64,000 bases of DNA, taken from positions 1 to 64,000 of the forward strand of contig BRYA01000439.1 of assembly GCA_030267965.1 (NCBI GenBank). The letters are read 5' to 3'. This DNA comes from Triparma columacea. Its lineage: Eukaryota; Sar; Bolidophyceae; Parmales; Triparmaceae. Made by a program: the position numbers and the translations under genes. Every line of letters starts with the position of its first letter. Positions within the stretch are counted from its first letter, which is position 1. Of this stretch, positions 10,031-21,414 are shown piece by piece. The notes under the pieces are model-generated. The model was not told the origin of the DNA. It worked only from the letters and a program-made list of their open reading frames with translations, and made no database searches.

Positions 10031-13000
10031 ATGGCCACAACCTCTCGCCCCGAAACAGGGGATGTTGTGGTAGTTGATAGTTCATTTGAGAATCTTCCGT
10101 CCGGGGAGGGGGTAAGTAGGGCGGTAGACGCTGCATCTGTGGAGTTTTTGGGCCCAAGGCCCCCTCGTCCTCGAGGGTCTGCCCTCCTTGATCTCTCCTC
10201 CTGTCGCCTTCTGACTCGTCCTCTCTCCTTCCCCCATTAGCTGAATGACATCCGTGGATTCTTCCAGGGCGACTTCGCTCTCGATACGCCAGAGAGCTTC
10301 GAGGCAGAGATTAGACTTAGGACGGCCGCCATGGGAAAGTTGTTGAAAGAGCAGGGTGCTGATGCTGCTGCTGCGGGTTTCGACATGGAGACCGCCTCGG
10401 TCGACGATGGCAAGCAGAGTAGTGCTTCCAGGAAGAATGTGAACGCTGCTGCCGAGAGGGTGGCTGCAAAGAAGAAGAGAATGGCGCAGACTCTGGCTCC
10501 TCAGAAGGGGGGTACCATGGGATTGCTGAATTTGGAGACGCTCAAGACGCTGTTTTCTGCCTCGGTAGATGCATCTTCAGGGGCGGGTGGCCTCAGTGAG
10601 GAGTCGATCATATATAAGAAGGCTAAGAAGGCCATGGTGGCCAAGGTGAGAATGAGACTGGGAGGAACGAAGCGACAATATTGACTCCATGCAGTAGTCC
10701 TAACGCCTTCTTTGTTGTCTTTTTGCCCTCCCCTTCACACCCTTTCGATCCTCTCGCAGCAAAAGAGGGCGCTCAATGAGGTCCTCGAGGGGGACTCGGA
10801 CCTCATTAGGATCGTCAAGGAGGCCGAACACATCAGGGAGCTGCAGAAAATGGAGGACGGTGAAGAAGTCCGGCCATCCAGTGAACCGGGGAGGAAGAAG
10901 AAGAAGCTGAGCAATGACCCCACCGCAAGCACCATTAGGAAAAAGGGAAAGGGTAAGAAGAAGAGGAAGAAGGAGAAGGAGAAGCAGGATTTCTCCAGGT
11001 TCCAGCGAGACCTCCGCGTAGTACAACCAGATTCGGAAACAGACGCGACAATTGCCGCAAGGAAGAAGAATGCCGCCCCCAAGGTGAATATTGCCAATGT
11101 GGTAAAGAAGGCAAACATGACCTTAAGAGAATTCCAGCTTATAGAGATGAGGTACAATGACGTTGCGCAGTTCTCTGTCGACATGCCGCAGCTTCTCCTT
11201 AACGCCCTCGAGCAGTACTCGGACCCGAGCGACGAGATGACTGCTTCCGTCATAAGTAGGGACGAGGCCAAGGCCGCCCTGGAGCAGTGCGAGATGTCCT
11301 TCGATATGAACGATCTCGAAGGCATGCTCGACGCGGCCTCCGAGAATGTGCTCGACAAGAACTCCGTGAACTTCAGGTCTTTCTGCGCCAAGGCGATGAA
11401 GAAGTACAGAAAGGACACCGTTTGCATCCAACTGGGGTCGGCCAAGGCGAGGAAGGCGACCGCCGCCCGAGACAACCCTCTCTCCATGTTCAGCATCGGC
11501 GAAGACGAGGCGACGATCGATGACGACGGGTCGAACATGGCCCCGCACGCGGCCTTTTTACTGAATAACTCGAGCGATGGTCAGATTGTTTCGACAAACC
11601 CGAACCTGCCCCCCCTGAAGATCCAGCAGGCCTTGGCCGTTAAGCACCTCAAGAAGGACGGCAATTTCGACGAGAACTTCGGTAGGGAGACCCCTCACCT
11701 GCTTCAGTCAAACTCCCGCGCTTCCATTCAGGACTTGCGCAGGGAGCTTGCCATGGCGGAGGCTGGTTTGCAGCAATTAAACTCCGAGGTTAAGAAGGGG
11801 GTGCAGTGGGTGCAGCTGAATTGCCCGACCGCCGTGAAAAACAACCGCGCCAAGAAGTACTGCAAACAGTGGGGCGTTGAGAAACTAAAGCGGTTCCTGA
11901 TGGGCCAAGACGCTTCGAATCTCATGAAGGGCTTCGAGAAGTGGAAGGATTACGTGCAGTTTGGAAAGAATGTGAAGAGCGTCGAAAAATTTATCAGGGT
12001 CAAGACGTGCTACAAGATTTTCACTATGCTCTCCACCTTCTGCCTCCGCCAGCAGGGGTCGGCGCTGACGCACTGGAATAACGTCATGATCATGCAGAGG
12101 AACAAGGAGTTCAACACCTGCTGCATTGAGATCCAGAGGTTGGTGCGCGGCTTCCTCGGGAGAGCGTTCGCTCACGAGGTGCTGAGAGATGCTAGCGCAT
12201 GCAAGATCCAGAATAGGTGGAAGTGCAAGAAAGCCAAGGCAATTACTGACGGTCTTAGGGTTCAGAAAGAGAGGAACGACGCTGCGACACTTTTGCAGAG
12301 AAGGTACCGGGGTTACAAGGACGTCGAGGCTGCCAAGTTCTTTGTGCAGGGCAAGAGGGAGGAGAAGGGCGCGCTGTCGATTCAAACTAGGTGGAGAGGC
12401 CGGGGCGACAGGGAGAGGGTTGCCAAGCTCAAGGAGGAGAAGGAGATGAACGATTCCGCGAGCCTGATGCAGAGGAGGTTCAGGGGCTTCGAGGCCAGGA
12501 AGGAGGTGGCGAAGAAGAGGAGAGAAAAGGAAATGCATGAAGCTGCGTGCGTTATACAGAGGAGGTACAGGGGCGTGCAGGGTCAGCTCCTCTACGCGCA
12601 CAAGAAGCTCGAGAGGGATTCGGCGAACATGATCGCTGGAGCCTGGAGGGTATACAAGGCCAAGCAGACGACTGCCGGGAAGATGCAAGCTTTCTTGAAG
12701 AAGAAGCAAATGGAGGAGGAAGACAAGGCGGCAAGGGTATTGCAGGGCAGGGTGAGGATACATGGCGCTAGGAGGAAGACAAACGGGCTTAGGAAGGCCA
12801 AGCAGGACAAGGAGGAAGACCAAGCCGCTAGGATTTTGCAGAACAGGGCGAGGGGATTCCATGCCAGGAAGAGGGTAAACAGGATGAAGGAGCAGAAGGC
12901 TGAAAAGGAGGAGCAGGATACCGCCGCCACATTGCTTCAGGGAAGGTTTAGGATCAGGGAGGCGAAGAAAAGCTGCAACAACAAGAGGGAGAACAACAGG

Positions 13001-15571
13001 AGGATGGAGGAGGAGAAGAAGAGGAGGTGGCAGGCCCAACACGACGCAGATCTTAGGAAGGAGATGGAGGAGCAGGACAAGGCTGCGAGGATCATGCAGG
13101 GCAAGGCTAGGCAGTTCGGCGCGAAGAAGGCTGTGGGGAGGAAGAGGAGGGAACGGGACAGGCAGAACGCTAGCAAGACCATCCAGAAGAACTACAGGAC
13201 GCACCGGTTCCTGATGAAGTTCAACAAGAAGGCCCACGAAAGGAAGCTCAGGTGGATGAAGGAGGCCGAGGAGAAGGCCAAGATCGAGGCCGAGAAGGAG
13301 AGGAGGAGGAAGGAGATGGAGCTCAAGGAGATGAACATGGCTGCGACGAAAATTCAGAACGTCTTCAGGGGTCGGAGGGCTCGGAGGAAGGTGGAGAAGA
13401 GGAGGAACGAGCTGGCGGTGTTGGAGGCCGAGGCGGAAAGGAAGAGAATCCTCGCAGAGCAGAACGCCGCCGCCCAGAGGCTCTGCAACTTTTTCAGGGT
13501 CATCACGGCAAAGATCAAGGTGCGCCGGAAGAAGGAGGAGCACAAGAAGAGGATCGCGGACCTGGAGGCGGCGGGAGACCTGGGGGCGGCAGAGATCGAG
13601 GAGATGAAGAGGAAGATGCAGGCGGAGATCCAGGCCATGGAGCTCAGCGCTAGCATGCAGGCGGAGCAGGACAAGAAGGACCTGGCGAACGCAGAGGCTG
13701 ACGCGGCCAAGGCGCTGGAGGAGGAGAAGAAGCTGGAGGACGAACAGGAGGAGGTTGAGAGGGAGAGGGCGGCGCTGAAGATACAGGGAGTTTACAAGAA
13801 AAGGAAGGCGAGGATCGAGGCGAGGAAGATTAGGAAGGAGAAGATAGCGCTGAGGGAGCAGATGAAGAAAGAGGAGGAGGAGAGGAAGGTTAGGGAGGAG
13901 ATCGAGAGGAAGCTGAGGGAGCAAGCGGAGGAGGAGGAGAGGAAGAAGGCCGCCGCTTTGTTGATAGAGCAGAACAAGAGCGCGGTGATGATACAGGGCT
14001 GTTACAGGTCTCGGATGGCTCGGAGGAAGGTGCAGGCTAAGAAGAAGGCGATGCTGAAGGAGTCGGAAATGATCAAGAAGAAAGCTGAGACCATGAGGCT
14101 CCGGATGGCACGGGAGTCAAAGGCTCTCAGGAGGTTGCCCAACCCCAGCGAGGCCAGGGACAAGAAGCTCAAGGAGATTGAGGAGCTCGGGAAAAAGTGC
14201 GAGAAGCTGGAGGAGCAGGCAAAGGTCACTAGACAGGACGCCATCAAGCACGGGATCGGGGGCAACATGGCAGCGAGCGCTGAGAGAAAGAAGTTCGAGG
14301 CCGAGCAGGCCCGGCGGATCGCCCTTATGGAGGAGGAGAACAAAATGCACGAGGCGGCCCTCAAGATCCAGGGATGCTTCAGGAGGAGGAAGGCGAGGAT
14401 GGTGCTGGAGGAGAGGAAGCAGATCGCTCTGATGAGGGCCCGGTCGTCCGAGATGACGTACGACGCCCCGGACGCCGGACCCCCCATGGGAACGTTCATC
14501 AGGCCTGGGAGCGTCAGGATGCTTGCCAGGGACGCAGACATGAAGTACCTGGGGGACGACATGGAGAGCATGATGCAGCAGCAGATGGGTCGGTTCCTGG
14601 AGAGCCAGCAGGCCCGGGCGGCGAAGGAGTACGCGGAGAGGAGGGCGATCGAGAAGGAGAAGGCAATGAACGACCTGGCCATTGCGCAGAAGGAGTTCAA
14701 CCTTGTCATGGGGAGGGAGGGGGTGAGCGTGGCGGACACGACAATGGTGGAGAAGGAGGTGGAGAAGGCGAGGGAGGAGGGGAAGAGGCTGGCGGAGGAG
14801 GCTGCGAGGAAGGTCGAGGAACAGGCAGCGAGGAAGATGAAGGAGATGGAGGAGAGGTTCGAGGCGAGGATGAAGCTGCTGGAGAAGAGGGAGACCAGGC
14901 TGGCGAACATGGAGATGGAGAGCGAGAGCGCAAAGCTCATGGCCCTCCACGCCCAGGTGAGCGCTGAGAACGCCAAGAGGGAGCTGGATATTAAGAGGGA
15001 GATGGAGGAGGTAACGAGGAGGAGGAGGGAGCTGGAGGAGAGGGAGGCCGCCGCGGGTGCCGGGGCCATGGTAACCAGCAACCCGGATGAGGTGGCCCGG
15101 GTGAACCAGGGGCGCGCGATAACCCCCAGCAGCAGGGTCGTTTGGAAGAAGATCTGGGACAACGAGGCGAACTCGTACTACTACCTCAACCAGGAGACGA
15201 ACCAGGCGCAGTGGGAGAGGCCGGAGGGGAGGGGGGTAAGCATCGTCGAGGGGGGGGGGGGCGGACCGCAGCAGGGGGGGGGGGGCAACGCCAGCGGGGG
15301 GGAGGTCACGGACTACGACACCGACGCAGGCGAGACTGCGGGGGCCGGGGGGGGAGGGGGAGGGGGGGGGGGGAAGAAGTGGGAGGAGTTCCAGGACGAC
15401 TCGGGGAAGAGCTACTGGTACAACGCGGAGACTCAGGAGTCGGTGTGGGAGGACCCGTACAAGGACCCGATGAAGGAGGAGGCGAAGAAGTGGGTCAGCC
15501 ACATTGACCCGAGCACGGGGGTGGCGTACTGGTACAATAAAGAGACGGGGGAGACCAAGTGGGAGGATTGA
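10031..15571 (+). CDS. Giant IQ-motif scaffold with three C-terminal WW domains
   Basis: Three exons, 10031-10111, 10241-10645 and 10760-15571, all phase 0, give 1765 residues. The N-terminal 600 residues are mixed helical. From about 12120 onward come more than a dozen IQ-like motifs in tandem (such as AACVIQRRYRG, AAVMIQGCYRSRMARRKV, AALKIQGCFRRRKAR), spaced by Lys/Glu/Arg-rich helices, which predicts binding of calmodulin or centrin light chains. A long charged coiled coil follows. The last 150 residues hold three WW domains separated by Gly runs (KIWDNEANSYYYLNQETNQ, SYWYNAETQESVWEDP, AYWYNKETGETKWED). The last WW ends at the stop codon without its usual proline. No motor or enzymatic domain is seen. 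A ciliary or cytoskeletal scaffold is inferred. Confidence 0.88.
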
Positions 15572-15686
15572 GGGGAAGGGGGGAGGAGAGGGGGAGGGGG
15601 GAGGAGAGGTGGGTTCGTGTGTAACGTTTAGTTTTGTTCTTTAACAAATATATATTGTAAATAAATATTCAAACCCTCCCGCTTGT

Positions 15687-16781
15687 TCATCCCGAAAGGT
15701 AGGATTTGAACATGTCGTAAGTAGTCATTGTGACCCCAGTAGCCGGTGCGAAGAAGAGGCACCTAGCCGTCGCCCCCCTCCAAAGTCCTTTTATCCCCCC
15801 CTCCTTAACAATGGTCTTCAAGCTGCTCGTTATCGTCGAGTACCTTTCCAGGGCCTCTTTCCCTGCCGTCGACGAGGAGGAGGATGACGGCGTTAGCTTT
15901 GACGTTGCCTTCCCCTCCGTCTCCACCCCATGCGCCCCTCCCGTCGCTCCTCTCACGACCTGCATGCGTAGCTTGGCAAGGTCAAGAGGAGTCGTTACCC
16001 AAGCAGCCGCTAGCCCGGCCAAGACGCTCGTCGCCACCGTCGGGGCCAGGGGTAGGTGGAGGTCGGAGGAGGAGGAGGAAGAGGAGGAGGAGGAGGATCC
16101 GTACCCCCCCTTCAGGTACATGGGTCTAGCGGCTGACTTGAGGGCCTCGTACATGGCAAAGTACAGTCCTGAGAAGGGGCCAAAGGATAGGAGGGTCGCG
16201 GCGTAGCCCCTGTAAACGCCCCTGACCCCCTCGTTCCTCGCAATATGTGTGAGAGCACCGAGGGAGGTTGAGTAGGGGGGACTTGGGTGTAGTGTTGAGA
16301 CTTGGCAACGCTCCTTTACGACGTCTACGGGGACGTAGATTACGCAGGCGAAGGCCTCGGCGAGGAGACCTGAGGTTAAGTGAATGAGGAAGGGGGGGAA
16401 GGAGGGGGGGAGACTTGACTTGAAGTAATCATATGAGGTTAGGTAGAGAACAGTACCTGGTGTACCACCTATGATTGCTGCTCCTACTCCTCTGTACATT
16501 CCTTTTATACCATGTGTCTTATGTAGAGTTGTTAGGTTTGTGTATAGAGAGGTTTGAGAAGAAGTTGGTGATTGTATACGTGATTTGAGAGTATCTATTG
16601 GATGACATGTTAATCGGGAAATAAGTCCTGATGCTGATGATGATATTATACCTATTGTTGATTCGGATAATTGGTAGGATTTGGAGGAGGAGGAATGGGC
16701 TGAAGGAGATGAAGGGGAAGGAGAGGGAGAGGAGGGAGAGGAAGATGAGGAAGAGGAGGAAGAGGGGGAAGAGTTTGTCAT
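15687..16781 (-). CDS. Mitochondrial carrier family (SLC25) protein
   Basis: Single exon, 364 residues from the ATG at 16781 (the frame is open further but without support). After a Ser/Pro-rich N-terminus come three carrier repeats, each with a signature: CHPIDTLKSRIQ, YVPVDVVKERCQ and TTPLDLAKLRMQ (the PxDxxK matrix-gate motifs), each followed by a YRG- or WRG-type segment. This is a complete six-helix carrier of the inner mitochondrial membrane. A Ser-rich insertion (GYGSSSSSSSSSS) sits in the cytosolic loop before the third repeat and enlarges the protein relative to the usual 300 residues. Substrate cannot be assigned. It is divergent from EFSec with about 214 bases between starts. Confidence 0.92.
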   Translation of the reverse strand: MTNSSPSSSSSSSSSPSSPSPSPSSPSAHSSSSKSYQLSESTIGIISSSASGLISRLTCHPIDTLKSRIQSPTSSQTSLYTNLTTLHKTHGIKGMYRGVGAAIIGGTPGTVLYLTSYDYFKSSLPPSFPPFLIHLTSGLLAEAFACVIYVPVDVVKERCQVSTLHPSPPYSTSLGALTHIARNEGVRGVYRGYAATLLSFGPFSGLYFAMYEALKSAARPMYLKGGYGSSSSSSSSSSSDLHLPLAPTVATSVLAGLAAAWVTTPLDLAKLRMQVVRGATGGAHGVETEGKATSKLTPSSSSSSTAGKEALERYSTITSSLKTIVKEGGIKGLWRGATARCLFFAPATGVTMTTYDMFKSYLSG

Positions 16782-16890
16782 GAGGATCGAGGGGTGTGAA
16801 TATTTGATTTTATTTGACTGATATCTCCAAAATGTCGCCAAAATGTTGCCAAAATGCAGTCTCTATTTCAATTCATGAATGTATATCACT

Positions 16891-16924
16891 AATAAGGCAG
16901 AAATAAGGCAGAAATAAGGCAGAA
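16891..16924. repeat. 11-bp direct repeats upstream of EFSec
   Basis: AATAAGGCAGA occurs three times head to tail between the divergent carrier and EFSec genes, and degenerate AATGT/CGCCAA repeats precede it at 16830-16858. It is either a simple-sequence tract or a clustered binding site. Confidence 0.6.
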
Positions 16925-16995
16925 AAGCACAAATACCAGGTAAGGCACAAATATAGGATTATTTGTCTTTAAAATTTGTATGTGTATTACGAAAT

Positions 16996-19900
16996 ATGAC
17001 GACATCCACAACGTCATCCACAACGTCATCCATGCTATCAATAAATCTGAATGTAGCTATAATTGGACATGTTGATTCAGGTAAAACTACCTTATCAAAA
17101 CTACTATCTGACATGGGAAGCACGGCATGTGAGTGATTGCTGCCTTTTGAGCCATTTTCAGGCCTTTTGAGGGTCTTTGAGGGCATTTGAGGGTATGTGT
17201 TGGGTAGATGTGGTGCTATATGTGGGTATATGTTTGTGTATGCGTATATTCAAGGAGTCAGGTCCTCAGGCCTCGTCAAGGAAGATTATTCTCAAATGCA
17301 ACACACAGACACTCAGATAGACACTTCAACTGGTCGCCGCCGCTGATTCCCCTGATGAGAATGCCACCAACGTGGCTACTAAGATCTAAGATATTGTCTT
17401 TATTGACTTATTTATATGTTGTTGGTGGGAGTAAACCAAAGAACACTCCCACCAACAAAACAAAAACTCCCTCCAACACCACAACAACACTCCCTACCTG
17501 ACACCACAACAACACTTACACTAACCACTCACTAACCACACCACACCACTCACTAACCACAACAACACTCCCCACAGCATTTGACAAATCACCAGCAGAA
17601 GCCTCACGTGGCATAACCTTAGACCTCGGTTTCTCAACCTTTCTATCATCAACCCCAAACTCCACCTCCCCTCCCCTCCGCTTCACCGTCTGTGACTGCC
17701 CCGGTCACTCCTCCCTGATAAGGCAGGTCCTCTCCTGCCGTTCCATAGTCGACGCAGTCGTTCTAGTCGTGTCAGCGGTGGAGGGGGTGCAGGCGCAGAC
17801 CGTGGAGGTGAGAAGCCCGAGAAAGCTTTTTTAAGNNNNNNNNNNNNNNNNNNNNNNNNNNNNNNNCCCCCCCGGCCGCCCTACCCAAGGCAACCTGTTG
17901 AGGTTTTTCACTGTCAATTTTTTTCTTGCTAACTCTCCCCCCCCCTCCCCCTCCCCCTCCCCACCACCACCACCACCACCACACCCTCTCAAAAGTGCCT
18001 TGTGATAGCCGACACCGTGTTGAAGGGTCCTTCCCCCCACGCCCGTGGTCTCGTCGTAATCAGCAAGGTTGACTGTTCCCCCTGTTGCCTCCCCGGCACC
18101 CCGCGCTGGGATGAGGTCACTTCTGAGGTTAGGGACCTCGTTAAAGGGACCAACATGGAGGGTTGCGAGATCGTCCCCTGGAGCGCCAGGGAGGCGTCGA
18201 AGTACGGGGAAGGGGTCAAGGAGGGTATAAGGTCCAGCGTAAACGTGGGCAACGTTATGAGGAGTAGGGAGGGGGGGAGGGACAGGGACCTGTATTTTAT
18301 GATCGACCACTCGTTCGCGATCAGAGGGGTAGGGACGGTGTGCACGGGGACGGTGGTGGAGGGGGAAGTCAAGGTTGGGGACGAAGTTTGGTTCCCGAGG
18401 TTCAGGAAAGCGTGCAAAGTCAAGGTGAGAAGAACGAGAACGAGAACTAGGGAGGGGGGGGGATACGATACCACCGAAATCCACTAACACGAGGAAGCCC
18501 TTTTTCGCGATCCGCTCTTTCTCTCCTCGCTTCCTCTCTCACCCCCTGAAAAAATCTCAGAGCATCCAGTCCTTCAAGGAGCAGGTCTCCTGCATAACCA
18601 CCGGTGACAGGGCTGGCATATGCGTCTCCGGTCTCGACGCCAAGCAGCTCGAGCGCGGCGTCTGCGTCGGCACCGGTTCAGGCGTCGTAACAGTGAAGGA
18701 GGCCTGCGCCCTCGTTTCGAGGGTCAGGATGTTCAACCTCCTACCCATGAAGCCTGGGAAGTTCCACGTCACGGTGGGGAACGAGACGGTCATGGCTAGG
18801 GCGGCGTTCTTCGGGTCGAGGGAGCTGGGGAAGAAACCGGGGGGGGAGCTGTGGGACACGGAGGACTACGAGACGCAGGATCACTACATAGACGGCGACG
18901 GGGGGGGGGAGGGGGTCCAAGAAGGCGAAGGCGAAGGTCAGGGGTCGGGAGGGGGATCCGAAGGGTCCATCCAACCCCAGTGGGCCCTCCTGACGTTCGA
19001 CAGGCCCGTGGTGTGCAGGAGGACGGAGCGAGTTATTGGCAGCAGGCTCGACACCGAGGAGAAGTGCAGGCTGGCCTGGGAGGGGGAGATTAGGGAGACT
19101 TGGGATGGGAAGGGGAAGGGGAAGGGAATAGAGGATAGGCTGGTGTTTTACACGATTAAGGAGAAAAGGTGCAAGGTTGACAAGGTGGGGGAGGGCTGGA
19201 AGAGGTGAGAGGGTGGGGGGAGCCAAGCCTGGCCGGCGGCAGGAGCGAAGTATTGAAGGGGAAAGGATTGCAATATCAGCCCCCCAAACCTCCTGGAATA
19301 CGAAGCCCCTTATCGCTCTCCTCCCCATGGGTTGGAGGTACGACACGCCTTATGCTAACACGCCCCCCCCCCCCCCCCCACCGCTTAGGGAGTCTGACGG
19401 GAAGACGGTGTGGTTCGAAGTAATCGCCAAGAACCTCTTCGGGAAGGGGGCGGCAATGGGGGACTTCAAGGGCCTGAAGCTCCTCTCCCCGGAGGGGGAC
19501 GTGGGGGTGCTGCAGGGGGCGTTTGGGACGGAGGGAAAGTTCAGGGTCTCGTTCCCTGGGGGTACGCAGGTCGGGGAGGGGGGGGAACTCTTGCTCAAGT
19601 TCAAGGTGAGAGGGGGGGCGAGGCTAAGGCATAAAAGAACTGTATGGTCTTCTCGCCCGCAAAAGAAGCAATCTTCCTAACCCCTCCCGGTTCTCGCAGA
19701 GGATAAAGGGTGACAAGACCAACAAGATGGAACAGGGTTTCATTGAAGTCCCTGAGAGGGCTGCGGGGGAGAGGATCAAGGTTGAGGGCGAGGATGAGAA
19801 GGTGGGTAAGAAGGGTAAGAAGGGGGTTGATGCCCCGCCTCCTCCCCCGACATCAAAGGTCGACACGGACCGTGTGGGGGAGGTAGAGAAGGACAAGGGG

Positions 19901-20098
19901 GACGGGATCTTCATAGTCAGCTCTCTGTTCACGGCCTCCGACAACGTCAAGCTTTTCGTGGACGAGAAGGTGGAGAAGGTTGGAGGGGGAGGGGACGGGA
20001 GGGTCGTGGCAGCCTTTGGAAAGGCGGGAAAGTGCAAGGTCCGGTTTGAGGACGGGAGCGTTTCGGTCGGTGATAAAGTTAAACTCATGGGCAAGTGA
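16996..20098 (+). CDS. EEFSEC: Selenocysteine-specific elongation factor (EFSec/SelB)
   Basis: Six exons: 16996-17128, 17578-17807, 17996-18424, 18561-19204, 19389-19605, 19700-20098; predicted 683 residues. GTPase motifs: GHVDSGKTT (24-32), the family-specific SFDKSPAEASRGITLDLGFS switch I, DCPGH (G3) and ISKVD in place of NKxD. Later exons match EFSec domains 2-4, including LERGVCVG and KFHVTVGNETVMARAAFF. It delivers Sec-tRNA to ribosomes at UGA codons with SECIS RNA. The human protein is 596 residues. Here about 120 extra C-terminal residues contain what looks like a second copy of the domain-4 core (486-537 and 620-681). The second intron contains an assembly gap of 31 N, but the flanking exons join in frame (QAQTVE then CLVIAD, the expected family sequence), so the coding part seems complete. 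Confidence 0.93.
17440..17577 (+). repeat. CA-rich degenerate repeats in the first EFSec intron
   Basis: The 3' half of this 449-base intron is made of variants of ACCACAACAACACTCC and CACTAACCACACC. It is almost free of G and acts as an extended pyrimidine/adenine tract before the CCCCACAG acceptor at 17577. Confidence 0.6.
17836..17866. other. Assembly gap (31 N)
   Basis: A run of N inside the second intron of EFSec, flanked by T-rich and C-rich tracts. The true length is unknown. Confidence 0.98.
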
Positions 20099-20165
20099 TT
20101 GTGCAAAATTGAGGTGAATTACTTTGTGCTTATTGTGTCTTCGCTGTGTAAATATTATATTCATG

Positions 20166-21082
20166 TCATATCTTCTCCTCTATGGCAGAGAAGAAGATCA
20201 CGAAGACCAACCGCTTCTCATTCATTGGAACCGGGTGAGGTTTGTGGAGGCCTTCTGCAAGGACGAGACCGTCCCCCGCTCGGAGCGAAACCGGGGTGGC
20301 AGGGATGGATATTTCAGGCTGGCAGTCAAGCACCCCAAGAATGTCCCCGTCCGCCCCGCCGTTGTCGTACAAGCCCTGCACCACCACGGAGAGGGGAACA
20401 GGCTTACCCTCCCAGTCGCAGTCAACGTGCCTTTCCATGTCCCTGGGCTGGTTGCTTTTCCCAACATAGTAGTTCACGAAGGCGCTCTCGACTGGGAGGG
20501 TTGTTGGAGCGTCGGGAAGGTCGAACAACTCCATCAACTGGGAACGCACGCAGCTAATAATGGGATCCATAAAAGATGAGTCCTCCGCTGTCCACAATTT
20601 CTTCCCGTCGATGTAAATGCGGCTGTTCTTCCATGGTTTATCTAAGTATGTTCCAGGGTGACCACCGTCTGCCTCTGCGGGTGGGGGGAGAGGGAAAAAG
20701 AGAAGATATGTCAAGTTAGTGGACTTACTCTCTTCGCGTCCACCCCCCACTCCAACCCATCCCAACCCTCACCAAATCGCTCCGCCGCTAACGCACTGCT
20801 TCTTTTCAAAATTTCTTTGGGAACCATGTCGGGCACCTGTAAGAACTTTTTCTCAATAATTTGACGTACAATCGCGACTTTGTCTTTGAAAATAATCTCT
20901 GGTGCTTTTGTAGGGCTCTGAAACTCGGTGGTGGCGACGCTCAACAACTCTGTGGCGATTTTTTTGGCCTTTGTACAAGAAGCCTTGGGCCAGGTCACTC
21001 TGCGTGTCATTGCTCTTGTAGCCAAAAAAGACGCAGATTGGCAGATCATGAAGACTAGAATGAGCACGAACGAAGTTTTCAT
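20166..21082 (-). CDS. Putative plastid-targeted 2OG-Fe(II) oxygenase-like protein
   Basis: Two exons on the minus strand, 21082-20773 and 20674-20166 (phase 1), give 272 residues. The N-terminus is a signal peptide (MKTSFVLILVFMICQ) followed by SASFLATRA, similar to the Ala-Phe cleavage motif of bipartite plastid presequences in stramenopiles. The C-terminal half has a double-stranded beta-helix look: HVD at 186-188, a distal His at 247 or 250 within GLHKPHPV and Arg258 in EKRLVF, matching the HxD...H...R arrangement of iron/2-oxoglutarate oxygenases (prolyl-hydroxylase-like). Substrate unknown. It is convergent with EFSec, with 67 bases between the stops. If the presequence reading is wrong, it would be secreted. 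Confidence 0.65.
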
Positions 21083-21414
21083 ACTTGCGGGTTTGCTAAA
21101 AAAAACGCAAGTATAATCTTGGTGGGGTCAATTTTGTCGGAAAAATTATGGGATTGAGTCAATTTTTTAAGGTATGAAATGAACCCATCCCTATTTCCAA
21201 CGTAATGTCCTACATACGTATTATCTACGCTTTGATTTGGAATATCTTCCCCCCTGATTTCCCTCCACCCACTTGTTTGCAAAGTGGTCAATTTTTTAAG
21301 TTGCCGGGATGCACGGCCTATCATCATTTCCAGCCTTCAACCACTGAAAGCGTCAAGCTTTACGGCCTCAACCACGTAAATTAACTAACCCCCAAATTCG
21401 TTCCCTCAGTTGTC
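21083..21414. other. Divergent intergenic region
   Basis: About 330 bases between the starts of the oxygenase-like gene and the glutathione transferase gene. A near-repeat, TCAATTTTTTAAG, occurs at 21160-21172 and 21289-21301. No gene is seen. Confidence 0.45.

Noticed and set aside
11885..13924. 679-residue Leu/Pro-rich open frame on the minus strand
   Set aside because: Mirror of the IQ-motif gene; Leu/Pro bias follows from Lys/Glu/Arg codons on the real strand, and no domain is seen.
14117..15502. 461-residue open frame on the minus strand
   Set aside because: Same cause as above, opposite the coiled coil and WW region of the IQ/WW gene.
16996..20098. Search for a selenoprotein gene beside EFSec, by in-frame TGA in conserved positions
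   Set aside because: None of the neighbouring genes shows a reading frame with family similarity continuing past a TGA.
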